Assembly: GCA_022457065.1 (NCBI GenBank)
Contig: JAJGBQ010000001.1
Coordinates: 3,348,001 to 3,412,000 of the forward strand
DNA: 64,000 bases
Source: Curvularia sp. ZM96
Taxonomy: Eukaryota > Ascomycota > Dothideomycetes > Pleosporales > Pleosporaceae
Direction: 5' to 3'
Each line of letters opens with the position of its first letter. Position 1 is the first letter of the stretch. The notes under the pieces are model-generated. The model had not been told where the DNA came from, made no database searches, and saw nothing but the letters and a program-made list of their open reading frames with translations. The position numbers and the translations under genes were made by a program. Below, one piece after another: positions 22,408 to 31,647 of the stretch.

Positions 22408-23238
22408 ATGGCTGTGAAAAGGCAATACTCTCCAACCCCAAGCCCACCAGAGATATACTTCTCCAGCCCAATCCACGAACAAACATCTACCTTCACAGCC
22501 GCCTTCTCACCCAGCCTCTCCCCCAAAGCCCTGCAAGCCCTCCCTGAGTTCCGCAGCGCAACCCACCGAATCGCTGCATGGCGCAAGTCCTCGCGCCAGC
22601 AGTCGCTCAAGCCGGAGACCCACACGCTTTACGATACAGGGCACGACGATGACGGTGAGAAATGGGCGGGCACGCGCCTTAGCAAGGTGCTCAACGACAC
22701 GAATACCAGTGGCGCCGTCGTCGTCGCGCGCTGGTACGGTGGGCACAATATCGGACCCATCCGCTTCACGCACATTGAGGCGAGCGCGAGAGCCGCAATT
22801 CGCAATGCCCAAGCCGCATCTTCGTCATCATCACGTGCCCAACTGGACAAGCACTCAAGTGCAAAGAAGCAAAAAGTAAACGCAGAAGCACAGGAAGTAC
22901 AGCGCAAAGAGCTCATCGCTGCACTGCAAGAAAGAGATTACAACATTACTGCGCTGCGAAAGCTGCTGAGCGAGAAGAAGGCTAGGTTGCAAAACGAGCC
23001 GGTGGAGGTACCGACGCCGCAGAAAGGTGTAGAGTACGAGCGCATGAGCCTGGATGCACTGCTGAGGCTGGACAAGGCGAGGGATGCGACGGTTGCATTT
23101 ATTCTAAAGCAGATTGACAAGGTGGATGAGGAATTGAAGCTTGTGGAGGCCCTAGAGGGGGAGGATGGAGAGGAAGCAGTTAAAGAGGTAGAGAGGAAAC
23201 AGGATGCAGGAGAGGAAGCATCGGCGACATCTGAATGA
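22408..23238 (+). CDS. Impact N-terminal (UPF0029/YigZ-like) domain protein
   Basis: Intronless, 276 aa. Residues about 25-130 carry the Impact_N fold landmarks: SSPIHEQTSTFTAAF near the start, ATHRIAAWRK in the middle, then HDDDGEKWAGTRL and VVVARWYGGHNIGPIRFTHI. Residues about 145-270 are highly charged and helical, predicted coiled coil (KELIAALQERDYNITALRKL, then an E/K-rich tail). IMPACT/Yih1 proteins modulate Gcn1-Gcn2 signalling, but those have an N-terminal RWD domain that is absent here. The protein is therefore a stand-alone Impact_N protein with a coiled-coil tail, and a role in the Gcn2 pathway should not be assumed. Confidence in the domain is high and in its function low. Confidence 0.85.
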   Translation: MAVKRQYSPTPSPPEIYFSSPIHEQTSTFTAAFSPSLSPKALQALPEFRSATHRIAAWRKSSRQQSLKPETHTLYDTGHDDDGEKWAGTRLSKVLNDTNTSGAVVVARWYGGHNIGPIRFTHIEASARAAIRNAQAASSSSSRAQLDKHSSAKKQKVNAEAQEVQRKELIAALQERDYNITALRKLLSEKKARLQNEPVEVPTPQKGVEYERMSLDALLRLDKARDATVAFILKQIDKVDEELKLVEALEGEDGEEAVKEVERKQDAGEEASATSE

Positions 23239-23526
23239 AACGGTTCGTTTGGAGTATGCTGTCACGTGGGCTCATTTACATTAGAGAGATTGAGGGCGAT
23301 GTACATGTGTGTTGATGAAAGCGTTAACAAGTCGGTATCTAGCGTTCGAGCATGGCACACAAACCGTACTCGTTGTAGCCTGTCATCAGAGACCCGCCTA
23401 CTACAGACTCATGCACGAACTATCTTCCAAACACTCATACATTCAAGACTCATCTTACACGTCTATCCCAAGCCATGCATACACGAAAGAAAGAAAGGAA
23501 GAAAGAAAGATACAGCCACATCCGAC

Positions 23527-24010
23527 CTAGTGACTGATGTTCCACCTTCCCTTCTTCAGCCGCCTCATAATGGTCTTGCGCCCCTTCTTGGTCCGTAGCC
23601 GGCTCAAGAACCCATGTCTGCGCTTCCGCACCAGATGGCTAGGGTTATACGTGTCGCGGGGTCCACATCGGATCTGTGTGTTGCCCAGGCCGGGATGCGC
23701 TGATATCTTGCCTGCTAGGTCGAGCGTCTCTGGGCTCGAGAGAGCGGATGGCGAGAAAGAGCCTGGTGAGGGGAGGGTGGAGCAAGAGTGTGTAGCAGGA
23801 AGCATGGGTCGGCGGGGTGTGAGGAGAGATATTTGGCGGGCTTGTGATGGTGCAGATAGCCTGAGAGGAGAGAATCAGTATTTGGTGAGACATTGAGATC
23901 CTAGCGGGTCAAGTGTACCGTTGTGGTGCTGCTGATATGCGTGGTCGGAGAAGCGTGCCAGTGCTAGTAGTTGAGCGGGCGGCGACCCTCAAGCACCGAA
24001 AAGCGTTCAT
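23527..24010 (-). CDS. Mitochondrial large-subunit ribosomal protein bL34m
   Basis: Two exons, 23919-24010 and 23527-23860, with a 58-nt intron (donor GTACAC, polypyrimidine CTCTCAG acceptor), encode 141 aa. The N-terminus is basic and hydroxylated (FRCLRVAARSTTSTGTLLR), as expected for a mitochondrial presequence. The last 45 residues are the conserved L34 core: TYNPSHLVRKRRHGFLSRL followed by KKGRKTIMRRLKKGR. L34 binds 23S-type rRNA in the large subunit. In fungi the mature domain is short and C-terminal, as here. The gene is divergent from the probable RNA polymerase I A14 gene, with 292 bp between the start codons. Confidence 0.9.
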
Positions 24011-24302
24011 TGTCTCTTGTTTGTCCCCCAATTGATTTCTTCTTCTTTTCTGCTTCCCTCTCGCCCTCAATTCGCCGCAGAGCCGCTGGTAGCGTGGGTG
24101 TGGTGGTGGGGGTGTCTTTGCTGGAGTCTCCGATGCAGACGTGCATGCCCGGCGCAAGTCCGCAAAGAAAGATTGTCTGCGTCTGTGCGCAAAAAGTTGC
24201 ACCCTTCCCTTCTTGCTCCCACCCAACCCAACACTACACGTTCTCGACTCTCCTCGCAACAAATCGCGCCTCAGTTCTACACAATCGCATAAACCCGCAA
24301 AA
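24011..24302. promoter_or_regulatory. Short bidirectional promoter between bL34m and the probable RPA14 gene
   Basis: Only 292 bp separate the two start codons. The sequence is pyrimidine-rich on the plus strand toward 24303 (several CCCTC/CCAACC runs), typical of fungal housekeeping promoters without a TATA box. Both genes serve ribosome production (mitochondrial ribosome and rRNA transcription), so shared control would make sense, though this is inference. Confidence 0.45.
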
Positions 24303-24884
24303 ATGCTGCTCGAAGCGCCCCCGCCACGCCGCCACATCTCGAGCGCGCCCGTCTCCCTCAGTGCCGCATCAGCAACCCTCGACAAGTACCTGCAAAACTC
24401 GGAGACACATGCGCACCTGCACCCAGATGCGCTCATCACTCCCGATGGTATCACCTTCAACGCACAGGGCGGCGCCATGGGAAGCCAGCTCATGCATCAT
24501 TTGCGACGTGTAGCTGCGGGTCTGCGCGGTGAGTACTTGGCGCCAGACAAGTCGCTCGATGTAGAAGAGGAGGTTACTGGTGCTGATCCCAATGGCAATG
24601 GAAGCGGTGCAGCAGAGGAAGGATGGCAAGACATGGCTTCGTACCAGGCTGAGCAAGGTGTCGTTGAAATTGGCGAGGTGGGAGACAGGACCAATGTGGT
24701 GCAAGAGGGTGGTGAGGAGCCACAGGTGCAGACCAAAGACAAGAAAAGGAAGAAGAGCCAGGCAGAAGACGGAAAAGTGCTGGCTGAGGGAGAAGTGGAC
24801 AAGGAAGCGAGGAAGAAGGCCAAGAAGGAGCGAGACTTGCAGCGCAAGAGAGAAAATGCTGCAAAGGCAAAAAAGTCTGATTAA
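24303..24884 (+). CDS. Probable RNA polymerase I subunit A14 (Rpa14-like)
   Basis: Intronless, 193 aa from the ATG in AAAATGC; the same frame is open upstream but lacks a better ATG. Residues 10-85 match the plan of yeast A14: a short strand with PVSLSAAS, then a helix around LDKYLQNSE, a loop with HPDALITPDG, and a second helix with LMHHLRRVAAGLRGEYLAP. The middle is acidic, and the C-terminus is a lysine-rich tail (KKRKKSQ, RKKAKKERD) that suits a nucleolar protein. A14 pairs with A43 to form the stalk of RNA polymerase I and is found in fungi only. Similarity is modest by eye, so the name is probable rather than certain. Confidence 0.6.
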   Translation: MLLEAPPPRRHISSAPVSLSAASATLDKYLQNSETHAHLHPDALITPDGITFNAQGGAMGSQLMHHLRRVAAGLRGEYLAPDKSLDVEEEVTGADPNGNGSGAAEEGWQDMASYQAEQGVVEIGEVGDRTNVVQEGGEEPQVQTKDKKRKKSQAEDGKVLAEGEVDKEARKKAKKERDLQRKRENAAKAKKSD

Positions 24885-24990
24885 GCTACTGTCTCAAGCA
24901 CTCATGGTATTGGGCTTGGTGCTACCTAATCATCGCATACTATACTGCGAATCCACAAACCCAAGCCATCTCAAACGATACCACCCACGC

Positions 24991-26538
24991 CTAGAGTTCG
25001 CGGTCCGCTGCCTTGACAGGCTTGTCCTCGTCTGCCGCCTTCTCGTCGACAATCTTCTTGTCGCCAGTCCAGTTCATAGCCTTGAGGCGCTCTGTCAGAA
25101 TAGGATGCGAGTGGTGGAAGCTCGAGTAGAACCAGTCTGCGTCCATGCTCGACAGGTTCTGAATCTGGAGCTTGATCAACGACGCGCCCAGTTCGCGCGC
25201 ATATCCGAGCCCTACAGCAAAGGCATCTACTCCATGTTAGTCTTGATCTCATACGCACACACAACTATGCGAGTCACGTACCTGCTTCGTACTCCATGCT
25301 GCGGGTCCAAATGTTGAGGAGAAGCTTGACGATTGCGTCCGTGGGTGACAGGATCTCGTTAAAGAGCATGAAGCCAACAATGGTTGGCTGCTCCCGGTGG
25401 AAACCAAAGTCAGCATACAGCGACTGGTTGTTAATGAAGACAGAGAATAGGGCAAAGATGTAGAATAGATGCGCCTGGCTAATGAAGAGAAGTCGCGATG
25501 TGTGGTTCATCTTCCAGTGACCGAGTTCGTGTGCCAAGACAGCCTCAACCTCCTTCTCTGTGCTCTTTTCCAGCAGGGTATCGTAAATGACAATCTTCTT
25601 CTTGCCAATCCAGGGCAGTCCCGTGAAGTAGGCGTTGCTGTGTGCGCTGCGTTTGCTGCCGTCGATAACCTGCAGCTCAGACAGAGGAAAGTTGAGCTTA
25701 GAAGCCAGGGCCTCGACCGACTCCTTGAGTTTACCGGGCTTGAGCGGCTCAAGCTTGTTGAACAGGGGAACAATAAGAATCGGGTAGATGGTCATGCCGG
25801 TAATCTGGACCACCAGCATGAACATCCACAGGTAGTAGAAGAAGCCCTGGCCTGTCTTGTTGATAATGGCCAAAAAGGCGCTGCCAATTGGAATACCAAA
25901 TGCAATGGCAAGGGCCTGGCCCTTGATCATATCCGTAATCCAGAGCTTGACAGTCATCTTATTGAAGCCAAACTTTTCTTCCAGGACGAAGCTGTGGTAG
26001 TACGACAAGCCGAGGCCGGCAACTAGATCGATCCAGCCGAGCATGTACATGAACAGGAGCGACTGTGAAATCTCGCCGGAGAAGCGGGCGGGCGCATAGC
26101 GGGAAAGGATAGTGCCGGCAGCAGCCCAGACGAACGGGTAGAGGTTGAAGTAGAGAGAGGCAAGGTGTTTAAGCTGGTTGAAGAGACCGGAGACGAAGCT
26201 GAACTTTGCTTTGGCGCGACCATAGGCCTGTAGTCGATAAGTAAGTTTTCTGTTCCCACCATATCTCAGACTTTGCAGAGCGTACCTGAGATTTATCAAA
26301 AGTTTCCTTGTCGATTTCCTTATCGAGAGCCTTGGGGACAGAAGTACGTTGGAGGACACGGTATTGGCGGTAGAGGAGCCAGTTTTCGAGGGCGAACTCT
26401 GCGAGAGAGAAGCCGACGACGAGGCGCTTCCATGGGAAAAGCGGCCGGTCAAGCCAGCGGGCCAAGCGCTGGAGTGTGTTAGTCGTGAAGTGAGCAGCAA
26501 TTGAAAGAATGACGTGCCTGGAGAAAAGCCTGGATCAT
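24991..26538 (-). CDS. STE24: CAAX prenyl protease 1, zinc metallopeptidase Ste24 (M48)
   Basis: Four exons: 26518-26538, 26286-26468, 25282-26227 and 24991-25226, giving 461 aa, the usual length for the family. The HELGH zinc motif is at residues 301-305 and the third ligand is in MEYEAD, with Glu380. Several hydrophobic helices precede and follow it, matching the multi-pass ER/nuclear-envelope enzyme that cleaves the last three residues of farnesylated a-factor-like proteins. The N-terminus after exon 1 reads RWLDRPLFPWKRLVVGF, the conserved first helix region. The first intron (26469-26517) appears to use a GC donor (CAG|GCACGT) with a normal CTAAC branch and CAG acceptor, because no GT donor keeps the frame as well. 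The other donors are GTACGC and GTACGT. Confidence 0.92.
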
Positions 26539-26896
26539 GGCGATGATGGTTGTTGGATTGTGAAGTAGCAGAAGCAGCACGCGAGTTGAGGCCAGACTGC
26601 GAATGCGCGTCAGCGCTAGCGAAACGGTCCTTTGACGTAACACGCCGTCTCGTAATCTGTCCTATTACTATACGCACCACCACAATTGTAGTCAGACTCA
26701 AAATGTGTACGCCGCCATAGAATTAGCTCGATGCAGGTAGATTAGCTTTTATGAGACATGTATTGACTTTGAAGGGAAGTAGTAGAATTAATTGCCCCTC
26801 CTTCAACATATGTCTCAGGGCGTATGAATATGTCCATGTTGCCATTAAAGCCTCAGTATTTCAATTCAAAATCTATTTACACGACGCTCAAAATGC
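26539..26896. other. Intergenic spacer
   Basis: About 360 bp containing the STE24 promoter and the 3' flank of the aspartic protease gene, which is on the same strand. It is AT-rich near 26,740-26,890. No further feature is evident. Confidence 0.4.
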
Positions 26897-28120
26897 TCAC
26901 GACTGGTACTTCCAATCATACTCCTTTTTGAGCCTTCCAAAACCAATCCTGGGCTTGTACTCCACTACCTTGTCAGAACCAAAGTCAAACACAGAGTAGT
27001 ACCTCTGGAGGAACGCGGCGCCGACAAGCGCAAACCCGGTCTCGTCGCTACTGTCAAATGGCGGCATACATTGGGCCCCAGGCTCAAGGAACTCATCTCC
27101 GCGAATGCTGAATGAGACGTCGTCCTCTGGAGCGCCGTCGCCGAGGGTCAGGGTAACGGCCCACGAAGCGTTCATGGCCTCGCAGGTGAATCGCTGCCTG
27201 CCGTCAAGAAGCGCATCGAGGTCCCATCCTAGGTTGAAATACATTGCTCCAATGATCTCGCTAGGTACGGCGAGGCGGCCAGCCCCTGTGTCAAAAACGG
27301 CAGCGCCTTGGCCCCACATGCTCCAGGTGACGTTGGCCTCCGGGTAAGTACCATTAGCAACATGGGTGGTAGGGAGCTTGCCAACTTCAGTCTCTACTAC
27401 GGATTCTGGGTTGTTCGGGTCCTGGGCAACGAGGATGTTGACACTCCTCAGTGGCGTTCGCCACAACTCATACGTGTCGCTCTTAGACAGAGGCGCGTAA
27501 ACCACCTCGCCATCGACGTACTTGTCTTCGTGGCTCCCGCCAATGCTCAACACACCATCTTGAGGGCCCTCGTTGCCCAAATTCTTGCCGTAGTACAGGC
27601 CAAACCGGGGCTCGTCGAGCTTGCCGTCCCAGAGAAGTGTCTCCACCAAGGTCGTCGTGTTTGCCTCTGCAATGGACGAGAAACCAAGGCCTAGAAATCC
27701 GTCTGCGGTAATGAACCGCCACGAGCTCTCGTTGACAGCTAGAAAGGTCTGGTTCCATTCTACGGTGTCTTCTAGGTTGCTGAAAACATCCTTGTACGTC
27801 TCGCCCTTGACGTCGCCGCCCAGGTAGGGGATCGAGCTGGATGTGTTGAGGTCAACACCCGTGGATGATGCAGATGCGTTGTAATATTGTCGCGTATACG
27901 ACTCAGGATTGCCATGCGGGCATGACTCTTTTGTGCAGGCGGTGCTGACGGTCCAAAGTGTCGACGATCCGGTATCGAATAGCAAGCGGTGTTCCTTGGG
28001 AGGTGTTCCGATATTGAATTTTACGCTGGCGTAGGTATCTGTGATGACAACGGGCAAGTCAAGCACGGCTGCGGATGCGACACCGGCGACGGCCAAAAGT
28101 CCGTTCACAGTTCTGATCAT
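26897..28120 (-). CDS. Secreted pepsin-like aspartic protease (A1 family)
   Basis: Single exon, 407 aa. A signal peptide is evident at residues 1-17 (hydrophobic LLAVAGVASA, then AVLDLP). The two catalytic motifs are FDTGSS with Asp49 and FDTGAG with Asp277. Flap-region and fold landmarks include GTPPKEHRLLFD, a GFLGLGFS turn and the C-terminal YSVFDFGSDKVVEYKP. Many N-X-S/T sites suit a secreted or wall-associated glycoprotein. There is almost no room for a propeptide between the signal and the mature fold (about 12 residues), which is unusual for A1 proteases, normally made with 40-60 residue prosegments. There is no GPI-type hydrophobic tail, so it is probably released. A minus-strand TATATAA lies about 77 bp upstream of the ATG. 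Confidence 0.88.
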   Translation of the reverse strand: MIRTVNGLLAVAGVASAAVLDLPVVITDTYASVKFNIGTPPKEHRLLFDTGSSTLWTVSTACTKESCPHGNPESYTRQYYNASASSTGVDLNTSSSIPYLGGDVKGETYKDVFSNLEDTVEWNQTFLAVNESSWRFITADGFLGLGFSSIAEANTTTLVETLLWDGKLDEPRFGLYYGKNLGNEGPQDGVLSIGGSHEDKYVDGEVVYAPLSKSDTYELWRTPLRSVNILVAQDPNNPESVVETEVGKLPTTHVANGTYPEANVTWSMWGQGAAVFDTGAGRLAVPSEIIGAMYFNLGWDLDALLDGRQRFTCEAMNASWAVTLTLGDGAPEDDVSFSIRGDEFLEPGAQCMPPFDSSDETGFALVGAAFLQRYYSVFDFGSDKVVEYKPRIGFGRLKKEYDWKYQS

Positions 28121-29304
28121 GTTTGATGCTCGTGTAGCGAGAGAAATTGTATTGGATTGCTTGAGGGTAAGGCAATGTCAGGGGCGTGTACTAGTATTAT
28201 ATATTCCAACTGCGTAGCGAACTGATCGGCGCCACGGCGAACATGGCCGTATTCTGTAATTGCTAGAACTGAACTTTGTCAAAAGTCCATGACATTAAAG
28301 CACACGGGCCGATGACCACTAACAAGGAGAAGCGCGCTAGGCCGCTGGCAGCCATAGTCATGGAGAATGCACGGTTACCAAATTGCCGGACGATCCGCTA
28401 ATCTCCTTGTCGCAGGGCATCACTGCCTTGCAATTTTGTCATGGATGCACTTGCGGTGTTTTCCGTGCTTGGTAGAATACCCAATTAGTTAGTCCGGCTC
28501 TTGATGTGTTCGTACATATACGTCTTCTAAATTTATCGTAGTGTGGAAGATCTGGCCGCTTGTACGTCACTTGTGGAGTCTGCTGGCTGCCGAGATCCTG
28601 CCCGGAACAACTGCTTCAGCGGCCATGGCAATTTCGGGCTTGCTGTCCAAAAAGATGGCAAGAGAAGATCTACGTCAAGCATGTTGAGATTGAGGAAGTG
28701 GGGTAGTAGGTAACGGGTCTGGATACATCGCGGGAGGACCCTGACGACGCCTCAAAAAATACCGACTCGGCGGTACACATAGAGGAGGCGGCGGTTGTGG
28801 CGTGCATGCGTCATAAATAGCATGAGTACGAGGACACATGTTTATCCAGTTGAGAGAGGCATACCATGTACTAGTATGTGGCACAGCTGCCCCTGAGAGG
28901 AGCTTGGCGGAACGTGGGTCTCATGCAGAATGCCTCGGTGTTAGCGCGGAATTCGTATTACGAAGAAGCCAATGCCCTCCGGACTTACGAGTTGAAGCTC
29001 TCATCGCTGGGTACAAGAACGCCCTATGCCATGGCCGCATCCAAAGAATGGCGTTGATGCTGTAGGGTGAGGTTGTTCTAGTGATGATCACGTGACTAAC
29101 GACTCGCACATGGTGACGCGCATTGGCTGCTGCGCCACACTCGGCCCGGGGTGGCGACTACTCCCTCCTTTCCCATGTTGAACTTCAACAACTCATCCCC
29201 GCCTCAATTCTACAACCAACAATCAGTCATTCCTTCTTTCTCACTCTCTCTCTCTCTCACACATACACATACAAGCTCTCAGAAACACTGAAAACACCAT
29301 CACA
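28121..29304. other. Intergenic region with divergent promoters
   Basis: About 1.2 kb between the protease promoter and the start of the next plus-strand gene. A CT tract (29244-29259) followed by an ACATACACAT run lies in the probable 5' leader of the 29305 gene. No coding or RNA feature is supported. Confidence 0.45.
28197..28203 (-). promoter_or_regulatory. TATA box of the aspartic protease gene
   Basis: TATATAA on the minus strand, about 77 bp upstream of the protease start codon at 28120. Position and sequence are consistent with a core promoter of a regulated gene. Confidence 0.45.
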
Positions 29305-29781
29305 ATGGACGAAGACATTGTCGCCTTCGCCATCGTAATGCTGCTGTTCTTGGCCTTCCCCTTCTTCAGCGTCCTAGGCATCACCGGATGCATTGCCCTG
29401 TCGCGCACTCGGGCATGGGACAAGGCACGAAACCAGCGTGCCGTCAGTCTCGAGACGTCGGAAACCAACCGTCTCGTCAACGAAGACGACGAATCGGACT
29501 TTTACGACACTGAAGACGAGGAAGAGTACAACAAGCGCCAGGCTGAGGAGGAAGCCGACAAGCACATCACTTTTGGCCAAAAGTACCGCAAGGAGTTCAG
29601 GAAGGTATGGGCAGGAAAAGGCAAGGACGAGATTCTGAAGCAGAAGGAGCGCGAGGAGAGGAGGAAGCTGGCCAAGGCCGTGGCAAGAGAGCTAGAGCGC
29701 CGTGAGAGGAGGAAGGCAAGGAAGGCTGCGCAGAGCATGCAGCAGTCTTGCGAGGACTTGCCCGCCTACACCAAGGCGTAG
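29305..29781 (+). CDS. Small single-pass membrane protein with charged coiled-coil tail
   Basis: Intronless, 158 aa, ATG in a CACAATGG context. One strongly hydrophobic segment at residues about 5-32 (VAFAIVMLLFLAFPFF then VLGITGCIAL) acts as an N-terminal anchor. The rest is cytosolic in character: an acidic patch (NEDDESDFYDTEDEEEYN), then a long K/R/E helix (EREERRKLAKAVARELERR) that should form a coiled coil, ending in DLPAYTKA. I do not recognise a named family. A pyrimidine-rich leader and good start context support expression. An organelle-tethering or scaffold role would fit the shape, but there is no direct evidence. Confidence 0.7.
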   Translation: MDEDIVAFAIVMLLFLAFPFFSVLGITGCIALSRTRAWDKARNQRAVSLETSETNRLVNEDDESDFYDTEDEEEYNKRQAEEEADKHITFGQKYRKEFRKVWAGKGKDEILKQKEREERRKLAKAVARELERRERRKARKAAQSMQQSCEDLPAYTKA

Positions 29782-30630
29782 AGTCTGACTAGGTCGGACA
29801 GTCTGGCCTCTGCAATGGAGTGGCACGGTTGAGGCAGACAGATTTCTCATTTGGCTATAAATTGATACCTGTTACTATTCAATCGTCATTGTCTCGTCTG
29901 CGCATGCCTGACTGTTTGATACGTTCAATTTTGGAGTGAGTGTACTCGACGAATGTCATGCTGGGCTGCGCTGTAGTCGGTAAAATGCACGTTGGGCTTT
30001 GTTTCTCAACATTGCCAGTGCATTTACTCCGAGGAATCACATGCTCCGTTCAATAGTTGACCTTTTTTTCTTCTTTTTCGAAAGAATAAGAAAAGGGAGC
30101 TTGTACAATGGATAGATTTGTTCACTTCGTCAATCAGTGTACCATGTGTTTTATTTAATTAGCCGCGTGGTAGTAAAAGATACCCGATAGAAATGATCCA
30201 CAGCGACAATTGCATCGATGAAGGGCGATTCCACTACCTTGTTGCCTATATCCTGCCCATGATGTTTTCGACGACTGCAAGCACCACTTATTGTCCGTCC
30301 GTGGCAAAGCGCGTTTATTGGTTAGGCTGATCAGCACAAACACTAGGCGAGCACCCACCGTGACTCGGCTTTGTTCACGGTCCGTACGGCGAAGGCCTGT
30401 TGGCAATCCAAGCAGCAGCAGCATCTCTTGGCATGTGTGCGCGCAGCAAAACCATGGTTCGTGTGGGGAACTAGACGCGTGGTTGGTATAAAATCAATCC
30501 CAGAGCTGCGTCGCGCCTTTGTTCCGCCATTCCACCCGCCTCCCCCATTTAAACCCGGAGCGGAGCCATCTCGAGACCCAGCATCCCGGCTCCGTTTGCA
30601 TCCACCCTTTTCTTTTCCACCACCACCACC
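29782..30630. other. Intergenic region containing the velB promoter
   Basis: About 850 bp. The left part holds the 3' flank of the small membrane protein gene; the right part is the velB promoter. The last 100 bp before the ATG are rich in C and CCACC-type triplets. No small gene is supported. Confidence 0.45.
30487..30493 (+). promoter_or_regulatory. TATA box upstream of velB
   Basis: TATAAAA on the plus strand, 138 bp before the velB start codon, in an otherwise GC-rich promoter. A plausible core promoter element by sequence and distance. Confidence 0.5.
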
Positions 30631-31647
30631 ATGGCCGCCAGCATGGCTCACTACCAAGGCCACCACCCTAACGCAATCACACCGGGACGCCCCGAAGCAG
30701 TTGCTCAGTATGCGCCGCGCCGAGCAGAGCGAAAGTACCGGCTCGAGGTCGAGCAGCAACCTATCCGGGCACGCATGTGTGGCTTTGGCGACAAGGACCG
30801 CCGACCCATTACCCCTCCGCCCTGCATTCGCCTCGTCGTGCTCGACGAAATGGACCGCGAGCTCGACTTCAATGAAATCGACAGCACCTACTTTGTCCTC
30901 ATGGTCGACCTGTGGAACGAGTCAGGCCAGTCGGCCGTCAACCTCGTTCGCCACAGCAGCGCCGCGCCCACCGTCTCCATCAGCAGCAGCACCACGACTT
31001 CGTACCCTCCGCCGCCAGAGCGAAGTCACTACGTAGCCACAACCATTCAAGGCTACGACCAGCAGGGCTACCGACACCCGCAGATGCAACCGCCTCAGGC
31101 CATGGCGGCCGCCGCGGGCTACGGCGGTCACGCCGCTGTGCCCGTGCCCCAGTACTATCCCCAAACCCCAACGCCCAGCTACCCGCAGTACCCCCCCGCA
31201 GGCGCCTACAGCCAAACACCGACGCAGTCGGCCATGATTCCTGCCACTCCCATGAGTTCCAACCACACGCGCAACCTCATTGGCATGAACGCCGTCAACG
31301 CCTGCCGCCTCAATGACACAAAGAACAAGCCCGGCCTGTGGTTTGTCCTGCAGGATCTCAGCGTCCGCACAGAAGGAACCTTTCGCCTCAAGCTCTTCCT
31401 CTTCGACATTGGCGCCGGCGACGGCACAAATGCGACCGTTTCTAACGAAGGCCCCACGCGCGGAAAGGGAAAATGCCTCGCTGTCAACTTCTCAGACCCC
31501 TTCACAGTCTACTCGGCCAAAAAGTTCCCCGGTGTCATTGAGAGCACCCCGCTCAGCAAGTGTTTTGCCCAGCAGGGCATCAAGATTCCCATTCGCAAGG
31601 ACGGGCCAAAATTGCCCAACCAGGCAGAGTACGACGCTGATGATTAG
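30631..31647 (+). CDS. velB: Velvet family regulator VelB
   Basis: Intronless, 338 aa, ATG in a CCACCATGG context; a second in-frame Met follows at residue 5. The velvet domain is split. The first half (about 34-110) contains YRLEVEQQPIRARMCGFGDKD and RLVVLDEM. A P/Q/Y-rich, low-complexity insert of about 95 residues follows. The second half (about 215-325) has GLWFVLQDLSVRTEGTFRL and ends with GVIESTPLSKCFAQQG and IPIRKDGPK. An insertion between the two halves is a hallmark of VelB, as opposed to VosA or VeA. VelB dimerises with VeA and with VosA. In moulds it controls sexual development, spore maturation and secondary metabolism, moving to the nucleus in the dark. The absence of introns is worth noting, since many velB genes have some. 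Confidence 0.92.
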   Translation: MAASMAHYQGHHPNAITPGRPEAVAQYAPRRAERKYRLEVEQQPIRARMCGFGDKDRRPITPPPCIRLVVLDEMDRELDFNEIDSTYFVLMVDLWNESGQSAVNLVRHSSAAPTVSISSSTTTSYPPPPERSHYVATTIQGYDQQGYRHPQMQPPQAMAAAAGYGGHAAVPVPQYYPQTPTPSYPQYPPAGAYSQTPTQSAMIPATPMSSNHTRNLIGMNAVNACRLNDTKNKPGLWFVLQDLSVRTEGTFRLKLFLFDIGAGDGTNATVSNEGPTRGKGKCLAVNFSDPFTVYSAKKFPGVIESTPLSKCFAQQGIKIPIRKDGPKLPNQAEYDADD

